This document shows, one piece after another, positions 56,334 through 64,000 of a stretch of 64,000 nucleotides of DNA. Origin of the DNA: an uncultured Stenotrophomonas sp. (GTDB lineage: Bacteria > Pseudomonadota > Gammaproteobacteria > Xanthomonadales > Xanthomonadaceae); NCBI GenBank assembly GCA_900078405.1, contig FLTS01000001.1, forward strand, positions 2,584,501 through 2,648,500. The letters are read 5' to 3'. How positions within the stretch are numbered: the stretch's first letter is position 1; every line of letters starts with the position of its first letter. The position numbers were made by a program, and so were the translations under genes. Under the pieces are notes generated by a model. The model was not told where the DNA came from, did not search any database, and saw only the letters and a program-made list of their open reading frames with translations.

Positions 56334-56529
56334 GGGGATTCCTCGGATCGGTTACGTGTGCGCGACCAGCGTGGTGGCCTGGAGATGAAGAGAACGTCAC
56401 GCGGCACGGGCGCGGCCTTCATCGCCGCAGCCGGTCACGGACGCGTGACGGCCATGCGCCTGCGGTTGACGACAGGCTTACCGGGCGCTGGCTAGCGTCG
56501 ACAGATCGATCCTTGCCGGATGCAGGCCA

Positions 56530-58074
56530 ATGCACAGCGCGCACACCCACCCCGTCTGGAATGACGTGGCCGAAGTCACCGCCGCCTGGTGGCGACGGGA
56601 ACCGGCCGGCGCCGCCGAGGTGATCGTGGTCGGCGCCGGCGTGGCCGGGTTGAGTACCGCGCTGCAACTGGCGCGCGCCGGCCGCCGGGTGATGCTGCTG
56701 GAGCGCGACGGCATCGGCGCCGGCGAAACGCTGCGCACCAGCGCGCACCTGGCCTCGGCGCTGGATGACCGCTTCACCGTGCTGGCCCGCCATCATGGCG
56801 AGGAGGGTGCGCGGCAGGCTGCGGCCAGCCATGCCGCGGCGATCGACTGGGTGGCGGCGGTGGTGGACGCGGCCGGCCGCGATTGCGGATTCCAGCGTGT
56901 GCCGGCCTACCTGTTTTCATGCACGCGGGACCTGGGCGACCTGCGCCGCGAATGTGCCGCGGCGGTGGCCGCCGGGCTGCGCGCAGAATTGTTGCCGGAC
57001 GGGCTGGATGCGCTGCCGGCGCTCGGTCCGGTGCTGCGCTTCGAGCAGCAGGCGCGCGTGGACATCGGGCATTACCTGCTGGCGCTGGCGCAGCAGGTAC
57101 GCGATGCGGGCGTGCGGTTCGTCCGGGGCGAGGTGGTGGCGGTCACCGGCGGTGCATGGCCGCGGGTGGAATGCCGCGACGGCCGCACCTTCGATGCCGG
57201 TGCGGTGGTGGTGGCCACCAATGTGCCGATCCACCACACCGGTGCGACCTGGTTCAAGCAAGCCGCCTACCGCACCTACGTGGTGGCCGGGCACGCGCCG
57301 GCGGGCAGCATTCCCGATGCCCTGTATTGGGACGACGGCGATCCCTACCACTACGTGCGCCTGTGCCCGGCCGGCGCGGCGGCGGGCGAGGTGCTGGTGC
57401 TGGTTGGCGGCGGCGACCACAAGACCGGGCAGGGCGACGATCCGCAGGTCTATGCGCGCCTGCAGCAGTGGGCCGCCGCCCGCTTTCCGGCCATCAGCCG
57501 CTACACCCATGCCTGGTCGGGGCAGATACTGGAACCGGACGACGGGCTGGGCTTCATCGGCGCCGACCCGGACAACGAGAACGTCTACCTGGTCAGTGGC
57601 GACTCCGGCAACGGCCTCACCCACGGCACCCTGGCCGCGCTGCTGCTGGCCGACCTGATCCAGGGCCGGGACAACCCGTGGCAGGCACTCTACGCACCGG
57701 GCCGGCACCGGCTCGGGGGCATGCCCGCCTGGTTGCGCGAGAACACCAACGCCGTTCTGCAATACCGCGACTGGCTGGCGCCGTCGCAGGAAGACGAGCT
57801 GGCCGACCTTGCCCGCGGCAGTGGCGTGGTGGTCCGCCGCGGCCTGCATCGGGTGGCGGTGTACCGCGGCGGCGATGGCGCGCTGCGTGCGCACAACGCA
57901 CGCTGTACCCACATGGGCTGCGTGGTGCGTTGGAGCAGCGAGGAGAAATCCTGGGATTGTCCCTGCCACGGTTCGCGCTTCGACGCGGCCACCGGTGCCA
58001 TCCTCAATGGCCCGGCCAGCGAGCCGCTGCGGCCCTTCGCGCTGGAAGACGGCGCGGACGATCCGTTGCCATGA
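56530..58074 (+). CDS. FAD-dependent oxidoreductase with C-terminal Rieske domain
   Basis: 514 residues. The N-terminal DAO-type domain has the FAD loop VIVVGAGVAGLSTALQLARA (G35, G37, G40). The C-terminal Rieske [2Fe-2S] domain carries C459-T-H461 (CTHMGC) and C477...H480 (CPCHGSRFD). It resembles the Bacillus YhfW-type fusions, in which the Rieske centre passes electrons to or from FAD. The substrate is unknown. Location between YciE-type and cyd genes suggests a role in stress redox metabolism. Confidence 0.92.
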   Translation: MHSAHTHPVWNDVAEVTAAWWRREPAGAAEVIVVGAGVAGLSTALQLARAGRRVMLLERDGIGAGETLRTSAHLASALDDRFTVLARHHGEEGARQAAASHAAAIDWVAAVVDAAGRDCGFQRVPAYLFSCTRDLGDLRRECAAAVAAGLRAELLPDGLDALPALGPVLRFEQQARVDIGHYLLALAQQVRDAGVRFVRGEVVAVTGGAWPRVECRDGRTFDAGAVVVATNVPIHHTGATWFKQAAYRTYVVAGHAPAGSIPDALYWDDGDPYHYVRLCPAGAAAGEVLVLVGGGDHKTGQGDDPQVYARLQQWAAARFPAISRYTHAWSGQILEPDDGLGFIGADPDNENVYLVSGDSGNGLTHGTLAALLLADLIQGRDNPWQALYAPGRHRLGGMPAWLRENTNAVLQYRDWLAPSQEDELADLARGSGVVVRRGLHRVAVYRGGDGALRAHNARCTHMGCVVRWSSEEKSWDCPCHGSRFDAATGAILNGPASEPLRPFALEDGADDPLP

Positions 58075-58255
58075 CCGGTACGGGTGGCTGGGCCCACGCC
58101 GGCTACCTGCTGCGGTTGGCCGGTAGCTGCGCCGATTTCGCCTGGCGCACACCTCGGGTCTGCCCGAGCTGCTGCATCTGTTGCAGATGGGCCTGAGGTG
58201 CCGGCGCTGGCGAAGAAGGCGCATCGAGTCGCGTGCGCCGCCGTTGCCGGCATCG

Positions 58256-58822
58256 CTATGGGCGGCGGCGCTGCTGCTGTGCGGGCTGCCGCTGCTGCGC
58301 CAGATCACAGCGGCGTGGTGGGCGCGTGGCGATCGTGGTGGCCATCACCAGGCCCAGCGCGAATGACGCATACACCGCGGCCATGCCGACCGGCCCGACC
58401 TTGTGCTCAAAGCCGGGACTCAGCCGCCGCGGCACCACGTGGTAATCCACCCCGTAGGCTACGGCAGCCACCATCGCCGCGCGTGCGATCCGCCCGGCGG
58501 TGTCGGCCTGCGTCGGACGGGTGGCTTCGTAGCCGATGGACCAGAACACCGAGCAGGCATGGTGGATAAGGTAGCCGACCACGGTGTGGCGCCAGGACGG
58601 CGCGTGCACGAAGCGTGCCCGCGGGTACCACAGCCACTGGCTGGCGGCGTTGGTGCCGGCGCTGGCCGAACCGGTGCGGTGCCGGCTGCAGGTGGACACC
58701 ACCAGCGTGGACAGCACGCTGGCGATGCCGCCGTCGCGCAGGATCCGGCGCCAGCAGCGTGGCGGTTCGCCAGGCGGGTGGCTGGCGATACGGTGGTCCT
58801 CGCGCGGCGCCTGCGAAGTCAT
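58256..58822 (-). CDS. Hypothetical membrane-associated protein
   Basis: 188 residues from MTSQAPREDHRIASHPPGEP. Hydrophobic segments include GIASVLSTLVVSTCS, HHACSVFWSIGYE, AAMVAAVAYGVDYH and VYASFALGLVMATT, so an integral membrane protein. No named family is recognised. The C-terminus after IATRPPRR is a low-complexity run and may be altered. It diverges from the quinol-oxidase operon. Confidence 0.65.
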   Translation of the reverse strand: MTSQAPREDHRIASHPPGEPPRCWRRILRDGGIASVLSTLVVSTCSRHRTGSASAGTNAASQWLWYPRARFVHAPSWRHTVVGYLIHHACSVFWSIGYEATRPTQADTAGRIARAAMVAAVAYGVDYHVVPRRLSPGFEHKVGPVGMAAVYASFALGLVMATTIATRPPRRCDLAQQRQPAQQQRRRP

Positions 58823-59008
58823 GTAGGGGTCCCGGTGGTCCGGCCACACGTACAGGGGAGTGTGGCGCATGGCGCTGGATGGAAGGCGGATCGGCGGCCT
58901 GCGGGCGACAGCAGAACAGGATGCCGATGCATCGCATGTGAAACCCGGGCGGGTGCGTGATCGCAAACATTCACTTTCTCTTTGCAATGCCACTGGGACG
59001 GTGGGTGC

Positions 59009-60406
59009 ATGGATGCTCTGCTGCTCTCCCGGATCCAGTTCGCCTTCGTGATCAGCTTCCACGTGCTGTTCCCGGCGTTCACCATCGGCCTGTCCAGCTG
59101 GTTGGCCTTCCTGGAGTTCCGCTGGCTGCGCACGCGCGACACACTGTGGCGCGACCTGTATTTCTTCTGGCTGAAGATTTTCGCCGTGTCCTTCGGCATG
59201 GGCGTGGTCAGCGGCATCGTGCTCAGTTTCCAGCTGGGTACCAATTGGTCGCGCTTCAGCGCGTTCGCCGGCGCGGTGCTCGGCCCGCTGCTGGGTTACG
59301 AGGTGCTCACCGCGTTCTTCCTGGAGGCCGGTTTCCTCGGGGTGATGCTGTTCGCCTGGTCGAGGGTGCCGGAAAAACTGCACTTCCTGTCCACCTGCAT
59401 GGTCGCGCTGGGCACGCTGCTGTCCACGTTCTGGATCCTCTCGGCCAACAGCTGGATGCACACGCCGCAGGGCCACGAGATCGTCGATGGCGTGGTGCGG
59501 GTGGTGTCGTGGCGGCAGGTGATCTTCAATCCATCCTTCCCCTACCGGCTGGCGCACATGACGCTGGCGGCCTACCTCACCACCTGCTTCGTGATCGGCG
59601 GCGTCGCCGGCTGGTACCTGCGCAAGGGCCTGCACCTGCAGCCGGCGCTGCGCATGCTGCGGCTGGCCACGCTGTTCGCCATCATCGTGGTGCCGTTGCA
59701 GATCATCGCCGGCGACCTGCACGGGCTGAACACGCTGCGCCACCAGCCGGCCAAGGTGGCCGCGATCGAGGCGCACTGGCGCCCGGCCGCACCCGGGCAG
59801 GGCGTGCCGCTGGTGTTGTGGGCCATTCCCGACGAGCAGGCCGGACGCAACCGCCAGGAACTGGCGGTGCCGGAGCTGGGCAGCCTGGTGCTGACCCATT
59901 CCCGGCATGGCCAGGTGCCGGCACTGGGCGACTACCCGCGCAGCGAACGGCCGCCCGTGAAGCCGGTGTTCTACGCCTTCCGCATCATGGTCGGCACCGG
60001 CGTGCTGATGCTGCTGCTGGCGCTGGCTTCGGCGGTGGCCTGGGCGCGCGGCAGGCTGGCCGGCAGCCGCCTGCTGCACCGGGCCTGGAACCTGATGCTG
60101 CCGGCCGGCTTCGTGGCCATCGTCGCCGGCTGGTTCGTCACCGAGATCGGGCGCCAGCCTTACGTGGTACAGGGGTTGCTGCGCACGTCGGCGGCGGTGA
60201 GCGAGGTCGGTGCCGGCAGCGTCGCCGCCTCGCTGGCGGTCTACGTGCTGGCCTATGCGTTCGTGTTCGGCTTCGGCATCGCCTACCTGTACCGCATGCT
60301 GCGCCGCGGCCCGTTGCCGCACGAGCCGGAGCCGCGCAGCGATGGCGGCGAGCACACCCCGGCACGGCCGCTCAGCGCCGCCGACGCGTCGCTGGAGGAG
60401 GGCTGA
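59009..60406 (+). CDS. cydA: Cytochrome bd-type (cyanide-insensitive) ubiquinol oxidase subunit I
   Basis: 465 residues with nine helices. Heme ligands are H18 (in SFHVLFPAF) and H183 (in RLAHMTLAAY), plus a methionine near 327. The Q-loop is short, and the signature GRQPYVV (usual GRQPW) places it in the CIO/CioA clade, which lacks heme d signature extension. It oxidises ubiquinol and reduces oxygen in the inner membrane. The start MDALLLSRIQF at 59009 is chosen over an upstream ATG at 58982. Confidence 0.94.
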   Translation: MDALLLSRIQFAFVISFHVLFPAFTIGLSSWLAFLEFRWLRTRDTLWRDLYFFWLKIFAVSFGMGVVSGIVLSFQLGTNWSRFSAFAGAVLGPLLGYEVLTAFFLEAGFLGVMLFAWSRVPEKLHFLSTCMVALGTLLSTFWILSANSWMHTPQGHEIVDGVVRVVSWRQVIFNPSFPYRLAHMTLAAYLTTCFVIGGVAGWYLRKGLHLQPALRMLRLATLFAIIVVPLQIIAGDLHGLNTLRHQPAKVAAIEAHWRPAAPGQGVPLVLWAIPDEQAGRNRQELAVPELGSLVLTHSRHGQVPALGDYPRSERPPVKPVFYAFRIMVGTGVLMLLLALASAVAWARGRLAGSRLLHRAWNLMLPAGFVAIVAGWFVTEIGRQPYVVQGLLRTSAAVSEVGAGSVAASLAVYVLAYAFVFGFGIAYLYRMLRRGPLPHEPEPRSDGGEHTPARPLSAADASLEEG

Positions 60407-61404
60407 TGGACGTTGCCTATTGGTTGCCGGTGGCGTGGTTCGCGGTGATCGCCTTCGGCGTCTTCATGTACGTGGTGCTGGACGGCTTCGTGCTGGGGCT
60501 GGGCATCCTGGCGCCGCTGGCGCGCGATGATGCACAACTGGACGCGATGATGAACACCGCCGCGCCGATCTGGGACGGCAACGAAACCTGGCTGGTACTC
60601 GGCGGTGCCGGCCTGCTGGCCGCGTTCCCGGCCGCCTATGCGACCCTCCTGCCGGCGCTGTACCTGCCGGTGCTGCTGATGCTGATCGCGCTGGTGTTCC
60701 GCGGGGTGGCGTTCGAGTTCCGCTTCAAGGCCACCCGCACGCGCTGGATCTGGGGTTGGGCGTTCGCCGCCGGCTCGATCTGCGCGGCGTTCTGGCAGGG
60801 CGTGATCCTCGGCGCGCTGGTGCGCGGGTTGCCGGTGGGTGGTGGTGCATGGGCGTGGCTGGATCCATTCGCGTTGCTGACCGGGGTGGCGCTGATGGCC
60901 GGCTACGCGCTGCTCGGCGCCACCTGGCTGATCCTGAAGACCACCGCCGGCGTGCAGGTGCAGGCGCGCCGGCTGGCGCGGCCGCTGGTATTGGCGGTGG
61001 CCGGGTTCATGGCCGTGGTCAGCATCTGCCTGCCGTTCCTCGATTCGCGGGTGATGGCACGCTGGTTCGCCGGCAACAATTTCTGGTGGCTGTCGCCGGT
61101 GCCCGTGCTGGTGGCGGTGAACGTGTGGCTGCTGTGGAAGGCGGCCGCGCACCCGCGGCGCGACGCGCACCCATTCCTGCTGGCACTGGCGCTGTTCGCA
61201 CTGGGCTATGCAGGCTTGCTGCTGGGCCTGTGGCCGTGGCTGGTGCCGCCGTCGCTGACCCTGTGGCAGGCCGCAGCACCGCCATCGTCGCAGGGGTTCA
61301 TGCTGGTCGGGGTGGCCTGTCTGCTGCCCTTGATCCTGGGCTATACCGCGTGGTCCTGGTACGTGTTCCGCGGCAAGCTGCAGCCGGGGCAGGGGTATCA
61401 CTGA
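60406..61404 (+). CDS. cydB: Cytochrome bd-type ubiquinol oxidase subunit II
   Basis: 332 residues, eight to nine helices. Opens MDVAYWLPVAWFAVIAFGVF, with WDGNETWLVLGGAGLLAAFP and LALALFALGYAGLLLGLWPW typical of CydB/CioB. Forms the oxidase with subunit I. The ATG overlaps the cydA stop (TGATG), so translation is coupled. No CydX-like peptide was seen downstream. Confidence 0.94.
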   Translation: MDVAYWLPVAWFAVIAFGVFMYVVLDGFVLGLGILAPLARDDAQLDAMMNTAAPIWDGNETWLVLGGAGLLAAFPAAYATLLPALYLPVLLMLIALVFRGVAFEFRFKATRTRWIWGWAFAAGSICAAFWQGVILGALVRGLPVGGGAWAWLDPFALLTGVALMAGYALLGATWLILKTTAGVQVQARRLARPLVLAVAGFMAVVSICLPFLDSRVMARWFAGNNFWWLSPVPVLVAVNVWLLWKAAAHPRRDAHPFLLALALFALGYAGLLLGLWPWLVPPSLTLWQAAAPPSSQGFMLVGVACLLPLILGYTAWSWYVFRGKLQPGQGYH

Positions 61405-61454
61405 GCCCTGTCGCAAGCACTTTCGCACTTCCCGATGACAAGCGAGGAACGACG

Positions 61455-61736
61455 ATGAGCAGAACCGCCCCCCGCGTTCATGTGGGCCAGCCCGGCATCG
61501 ACCAGCTCAAGGAACTGCAGCGGGTGCTCGATGCTGAAATGGTGGTCGAGCTGCACCTGCACGATGGAACGGTGCTGGCCGGCACCCTGCCCGATCGGCC
61601 GACGGTGCAGCAGTTCTTCGGCCCCGATGGCACCGAGGGCACCAATGGCCAGCTCCGCATCGATACCGGCGACGGCGGCATCCACCTCGTCTGGCTGGAC
61701 GAGGTGGAGCGTTTCGTGCGCCTGGGCTCGTGCTAG
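61455..61736 (+). CDS. DUF3247 family protein (Sm-like fold)
   Basis: 93 residues, MSRTAPRVHVGQPGIDQLKE onwards. The family is restricted to Xanthomonadaceae and its Xanthomonas member was reported to adopt an Sm-like fold. The segment VELHLHDGTVLAGTLPDRPT matches the Sm1 strand pattern, and IHLVWLDEVERFVRLG ends it. RNA binding is therefore possible but unproven. It lies 50 bp after cydB. Confidence 0.88.
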   Translation: MSRTAPRVHVGQPGIDQLKELQRVLDAEMVVELHLHDGTVLAGTLPDRPTVQQFFGPDGTEGTNGQLRIDTGDGGIHLVWLDEVERFVRLGSC

Positions 61737-61742
61737 CGCGGC

Positions 61743-61922
61743 TCAGCGTTTTTCGTTCTCCGGCGTCGGCGGCCGCTCGTAATCTTCCGGCCGGGCACCG
61801 TGTTCGGCATCGTCCATGCTTGGCCGTTTCCACTCGGCCTTGTCGTTGCGCAGCTTGTCGGGCGTATGCGCCTTGTCCTGGTCGCTGACATCGGCGGTGG
61901 GGTTGAAGGGCAGCTTGTTCAT
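61743..61922 (-). CDS. Small hydrophilic protein, 59 residues
   Basis: MNKLPFNPTADVSDQDKAHT opens it and RPEDYERPPTPENEKR ends it. It is highly charged, without hydrophobic stretches, and probably disordered. GGAG lies 6 bp before the ATG at 61922, which fixes the start. It is convergent with the DUF3247 gene (6-bp gap). No family is recognised; it resembles other short stress-cluster proteins in composition. Confidence 0.62.
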   Translation of the reverse strand: MNKLPFNPTADVSDQDKAHTPDKLRNDKAEWKRPSMDDAEHGARPEDYERPPTPENEKR

Positions 61923-61965
61923 GGCGGCTCCACGGTAAAAGCGGCAGGTCTGCCGCGGGCGGGAA

Positions 61966-62613
61966 TCACGGCTTGCGCGGTGGTTCCGGTTCCTGGCCGT
62001 CGGCATCCTGCAGGGCCAGTGTCTGTTCCAGATGCTGCGCGATGCGCTCGCGCGTCCGTTGCAGGTGGGCCTGCACCTGCGGGTTGGTCGCGGCCGGAAG
62101 CAGGCGCTGGTCCAGCGTCGAGAGCGCGTCCGTATGCCCGGCCACCATCGCCTGCACGTAGGCCTGCCGGTAGGCATCGCCGCTCTTTTCGCTCAGCTGG
62201 TCGAGTATTTTCCGGCCCGCGGCGGCCTGGGCCCTGGCATCGGCACTGTCCGGGTTGGGGTTCAGCGCATCGGTCTGCGTCCTGTTGCGGCCGTGTTCGT
62301 CGATCATCCGCTGCGCATGCTTGGCAACGGCGTCGCCGACATCCTTCTCCAGCGCCTGCTTGCCGAGCACGATCTCGTGGTCGTTGATGGCGTTCAGCAC
62401 GCCCAGCGCCGACCTGTCCGCAGCGCTGATCGATGCCGCCGCCGCGGTGCGATCGGCCGGCAGGATGGCGGCCTGCCTGTCGGCGCTGACGGCGGCATCG
62501 CGGCGCATGCCGACCACGGCTTCGGCGGGACCATCGGGTTCGTTTTCATCCCTGCATGCGGCAAGCGGCAGCAGCAGGCAGGCCAGCAGAAGCATCCTTG
62601 GACGGGTATTCAT
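61966..62613 (-). CDS. DUF4142-type lipoprotein
   Basis: 215 residues. The N-terminus MNTRPRMLLLACLLLPLAAC has a lipobox (LAAC), so it is lipid-anchored. The mature part is helical with the DUF4142 pattern (DRSALGVLNAINDHEIVLGK, DVGDAVAKHAQRMIDEHGRN). Family members are ferritin-like, exported, of unknown function. I use the ATG at 62613 since a longer frame adds a non-signal stretch. The small 59-residue gene lies 43 bp downstream. Confidence 0.83.
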   Translation of the reverse strand: MNTRPRMLLLACLLLPLAACRDENEPDGPAEAVVGMRRDAAVSADRQAAILPADRTAAAASISAADRSALGVLNAINDHEIVLGKQALEKDVGDAVAKHAQRMIDEHGRNRTQTDALNPNPDSADARAQAAAGRKILDQLSEKSGDAYRQAYVQAMVAGHTDALSTLDQRLLPAATNPQVQAHLQRTRERIAQHLEQTLALQDADGQEPEPPRKP

Positions 62614-62911
62614 GGTGAGACTCCACATCGGGTGTTCCGGATGGGCGGACAACACCGCCCGCTCGCGCATGGCCGGATGCACCAGATGCATGCGTCCGCC
62701 ACTGCGCGTGGTCATGGTCGGTGCCGATGCGTGCCGGGCTTGTGCACCGCAGTGACGGAATCGTCACCCGCATCACCTACATGGATCCGCCCGGGTTCGG
62801 GATGTTCCAGCGGATGGAGGGCAGGGAAAAAGCTGCAGGCCGGATGCACGGACTTCAGGGATTTCCCGCGTTTCATGCCGGGAAACCCGCGGCAATCCGC
62901 ATTGCAAGGGT

Positions 62912-62926
62912 GGCACGGTAGTTGCG
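62912..62926 (+). promoter_or_regulatory. Sigma-54 promoter upstream of the KGG stress gene
   Basis: TGGCAC (62912-62917), five bases, then TTGC (62923-62926): a perfect TGGCAC-N5-TTGC, with 10 bases between the -24 GG and -12 GC. Predicted start near 62938, giving a leader of about 39 nt before ATG 62977. The rest of the 363-bp gap (62614-62976) shows no further gene. Confidence 0.75.
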
Positions 62927-62976
62927 TTGGCTTCCGTGGGTGCGCATTGGGCGCACCTGCAGACAGGAGAATGAAA

Positions 62977-63189
62977 ATGGCCAACCAGAATCGTGACCAG
63001 AACAACGAAGGACGCGGTTTCGCCGGCATGGATGAAAGGAAGCAACGTGAAATCGCCGACGAAGGTGGCAAGGCGGTGCACGCCGGCGGCAATACGCATG
63101 AATTCGGCTCGGAACAAGTGCGCGAAGCCGGCCGCAAGGGCGGCCAGGCCAGTGGCAACCATGGTGACGGCCGCGACGAGGAAGAGTGA
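62977..63189 (+). CDS. KGG-repeat stress-induced protein
   Basis: 70 residues, glycine-, charge- and repeat-rich. KGG-type repeats are visible as DEGGKAVHAGGNTHEFGSEQ and REAGRKGGQASGNHG, as in plant LEA-like and bacterial GsiB-type desiccation proteins. I start at ATG 62977 because AGGAGA sits 6 bp upstream; the ATG at 62971 abuts the ribosome-binding site. The sigma-54 promoter upstream suggests inducible expression, unusual for this family. Hydrophilic and cytoplasmic. Confidence 0.87.
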   Translation: MANQNRDQNNEGRGFAGMDERKQREIADEGGKAVHAGGNTHEFGSEQVREAGRKGGQASGNHGDGRDEEE

Positions 63190-63316
63190 CGGCAGCGGTG
63201 GCGTGTGATGCGCCACCGCGTTCTCCGGAAGCAAGGCGGCATGCTGCTGGAACCGTGCGATGGCGCAAGCAGCGGCGCCGGCATGCCCTGCATGCAGGCC
63301 GGCATGCGCCGGCTGC

Positions 63317-63706
63317 TCAGCAGGGGTAGGCCATCGTGGTCATCAGCGCATTCTCCGCCTGCCGGGAGTCCAGTCGCGTGTGTTGCACCACCACCGGCAC
63401 GGTGGATTCGATGAGGCTGGCGAAGGGCGTGCCCACGGGAACGGGTTCGGGGTCGGCGAAGTCGTTGTAGCGCAGGTGCGCGGTGCGCTGGGCCGGAACG
63501 CGGAAGCGATAGGGCCCCGTGGGCTCGCGGTCGCCGTGGTAGATGAAAATCCGGATTTCCGCATCCTGCGGCGAAGTGTTGAGGATGCAGCAGGCCTCGT
63601 GGCTGGCCAGCTCCGGGCGTGGCCCGTGGCTTGAGGCGGGCAGGTAGCCTTCGGCGATGGCCCAGCGCCGGTGGCCGCAGGCCGATGCGGGGACTTCGTG
63701 GTTCAT
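63317..63706 (-). CDS. Sensory rhodopsin transducer-like protein (ASRT family)
   Basis: 129 residues, close to the ~125 residues of the Anabaena sensory rhodopsin transducer. The family pattern is clear: RWAIAEGYLPASSHGPRPEL, ILNTSPQDAEIRIFIYHGDR, GPYRFRVPAQRTAHLRYNDF and VPVVVQHTRLDSRQAENAL. In cyanobacteria ASRT relays the rhodopsin signal to DNA. No rhodopsin gene is seen in the window; most relatives occur without one, and may bind carbohydrate-like ligands. GGGAG precedes the ATG at 63706. Confidence 0.88.
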   Translation of the reverse strand: MNHEVPASACGHRRWAIAEGYLPASSHGPRPELASHEACCILNTSPQDAEIRIFIYHGDREPTGPYRFRVPAQRTAHLRYNDFADPEPVPVGTPFASLIESTVPVVVQHTRLDSRQAENALMTTMAYPC

Positions 63707-64000
63707 GGTTGGCTCCCGGTGCGTGGGCTGCAAAGCACGTGCCGCGGCGTCGGCGCGGCAGCAGGGCCGGCGGCGGCGATGGCCGTCAGCAGATGGACCC
63801 GCGCCTTGGCCCAGCGTGCGCCCCAGCGCATGCCGGCGTTGGGCGAACGGACCGCGACCTTGGGCTGGGGGCGCAGCGGATCCTGCAGGTGGATCTGCAC
63901 GATCCAGCCCCGCCGCTGGGTACGGACTTCGAGCACTTCCACCTTGCCGAGGAACAGATGCCTGCTGTTTTCCCCTTCGGTCCAGCCGAAGGGCGCGGGA
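63703..64000 (-). CDS. Hypothetical protein, C-terminal part (runs off the window)
   Basis: An open frame enters from the right edge (FGWTEGENSRHLFLGKVEVL), continues through QRRGWIVQIHLQDPLRPQPK and stops at 63703, overlapping the ATG of the ASRT-like gene by 4 bp, so the two are translationally coupled. The start is outside the window. No family is recognised; the tail is Ala/Pro-rich. Confidence 0.55.
   Translation of the reverse strand, partial: PAPFGWTEGENSRHLFLGKVEVLEVRTQRRGWIVQIHLQDPLRPQPKVAVRSPNAGMRWGARWAKARVHLLTAIAAAGPAAAPTPRHVLCSPRTGSQP

Noticed and set aside
58071..58196. 41-codon Cys-rich ORF overlapping the stop of the Rieske-FAD gene
   Set aside because: It has no ribosome-binding site and no conserved pattern; a real small gene cannot be excluded but is not supported.
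58187..58366. Short plus-strand ORF with a hydrophobic stretch
   Set aside because: It overlaps the 3' end of the minus-strand membrane gene by over 100 bp and has no supporting signals.

Overview
The window looks like chromosome of a high-GC gammaproteobacterium of the Xanthomonadaceae/Lysobacteraceae (Stenotrophomonas, Pseudoxanthomonas, Lysobacter or Luteimonas-like). Three things suggest this: the gene content (a DUF3247 Sm-like protein, a bioF-bioH-bioC cluster with a separate bioB divergent from comF, ubiA next to tRNA-Arg), the GTAG-headed REP hairpins, and the extreme GC bias, which fills the opposite frames with long false ORFs. I see no phage, transposase, CRISPR array or plasmid genes.

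Layout. 0-7.2 kb is a minus-strand block: two TAT-signal TldD proteases, a TldE-like partner, DUF4159, a MoxR ATPase and a partial DUF58 protein. 7.3-16.3 kb has a DUF938 methyltransferase, a hipBA toxin-antitoxin pair behind three operator-like repeats spaced 27 bp apart, a single-chain indolepyruvate ferredoxin oxidoreductase, a small exported repeat protein and mnmG. Upstream of mnmG (16.39-16.54 kb) is a gene-free stretch with a sigma-54-like promoter, nested stems and an intrinsic terminator, which together look like a small RNA gene. 17.4-40 kb is mostly housekeeping: a PLP dehydratase, YdcF, biotin synthesis (bioF, bioH, bioC; bioB with a BirA-type operator at 37.73 kb), membrane and lipid enzymes, a parA/sixA/yceI/phospholipase D operon, an AAA ATPase, comF and ubiA.

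From tRNA-Arg(CCG) at 40.07 kb to the end the character changes to a dense stress-protection block: a CSS-EAL phosphodiesterase, topoisomerase IB, a lysine-tailed SDR, the Ku / GIY-YIG-like / LigD end-joining set, a BON protein, ferritin-like proteins, a CorA-type transporter, catalase HPII, a Rieske-FAD oxidoreductase, a cyanide-insensitive bd-type quinol oxidase, DUF4142, a KGG stress protein behind a near-perfect sigma-54 promoter, and a sensory-rhodopsin-transducer homologue. These genes plausibly serve desiccation, oxidative and DNA-break tolerance.

Two genes, bioB and the BON gene, are broken in the same peculiar way. Each has an insert (68 and 88 bp) bounded by exact 21-bp direct repeats, and removing the insert restores a perfect full-length frame. 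Both inserts carry diverged homologous sequence in inverted orientation. The identical 21-bp length points first to an assembly (k-mer) artefact, but a template-switch rearrangement is possible.
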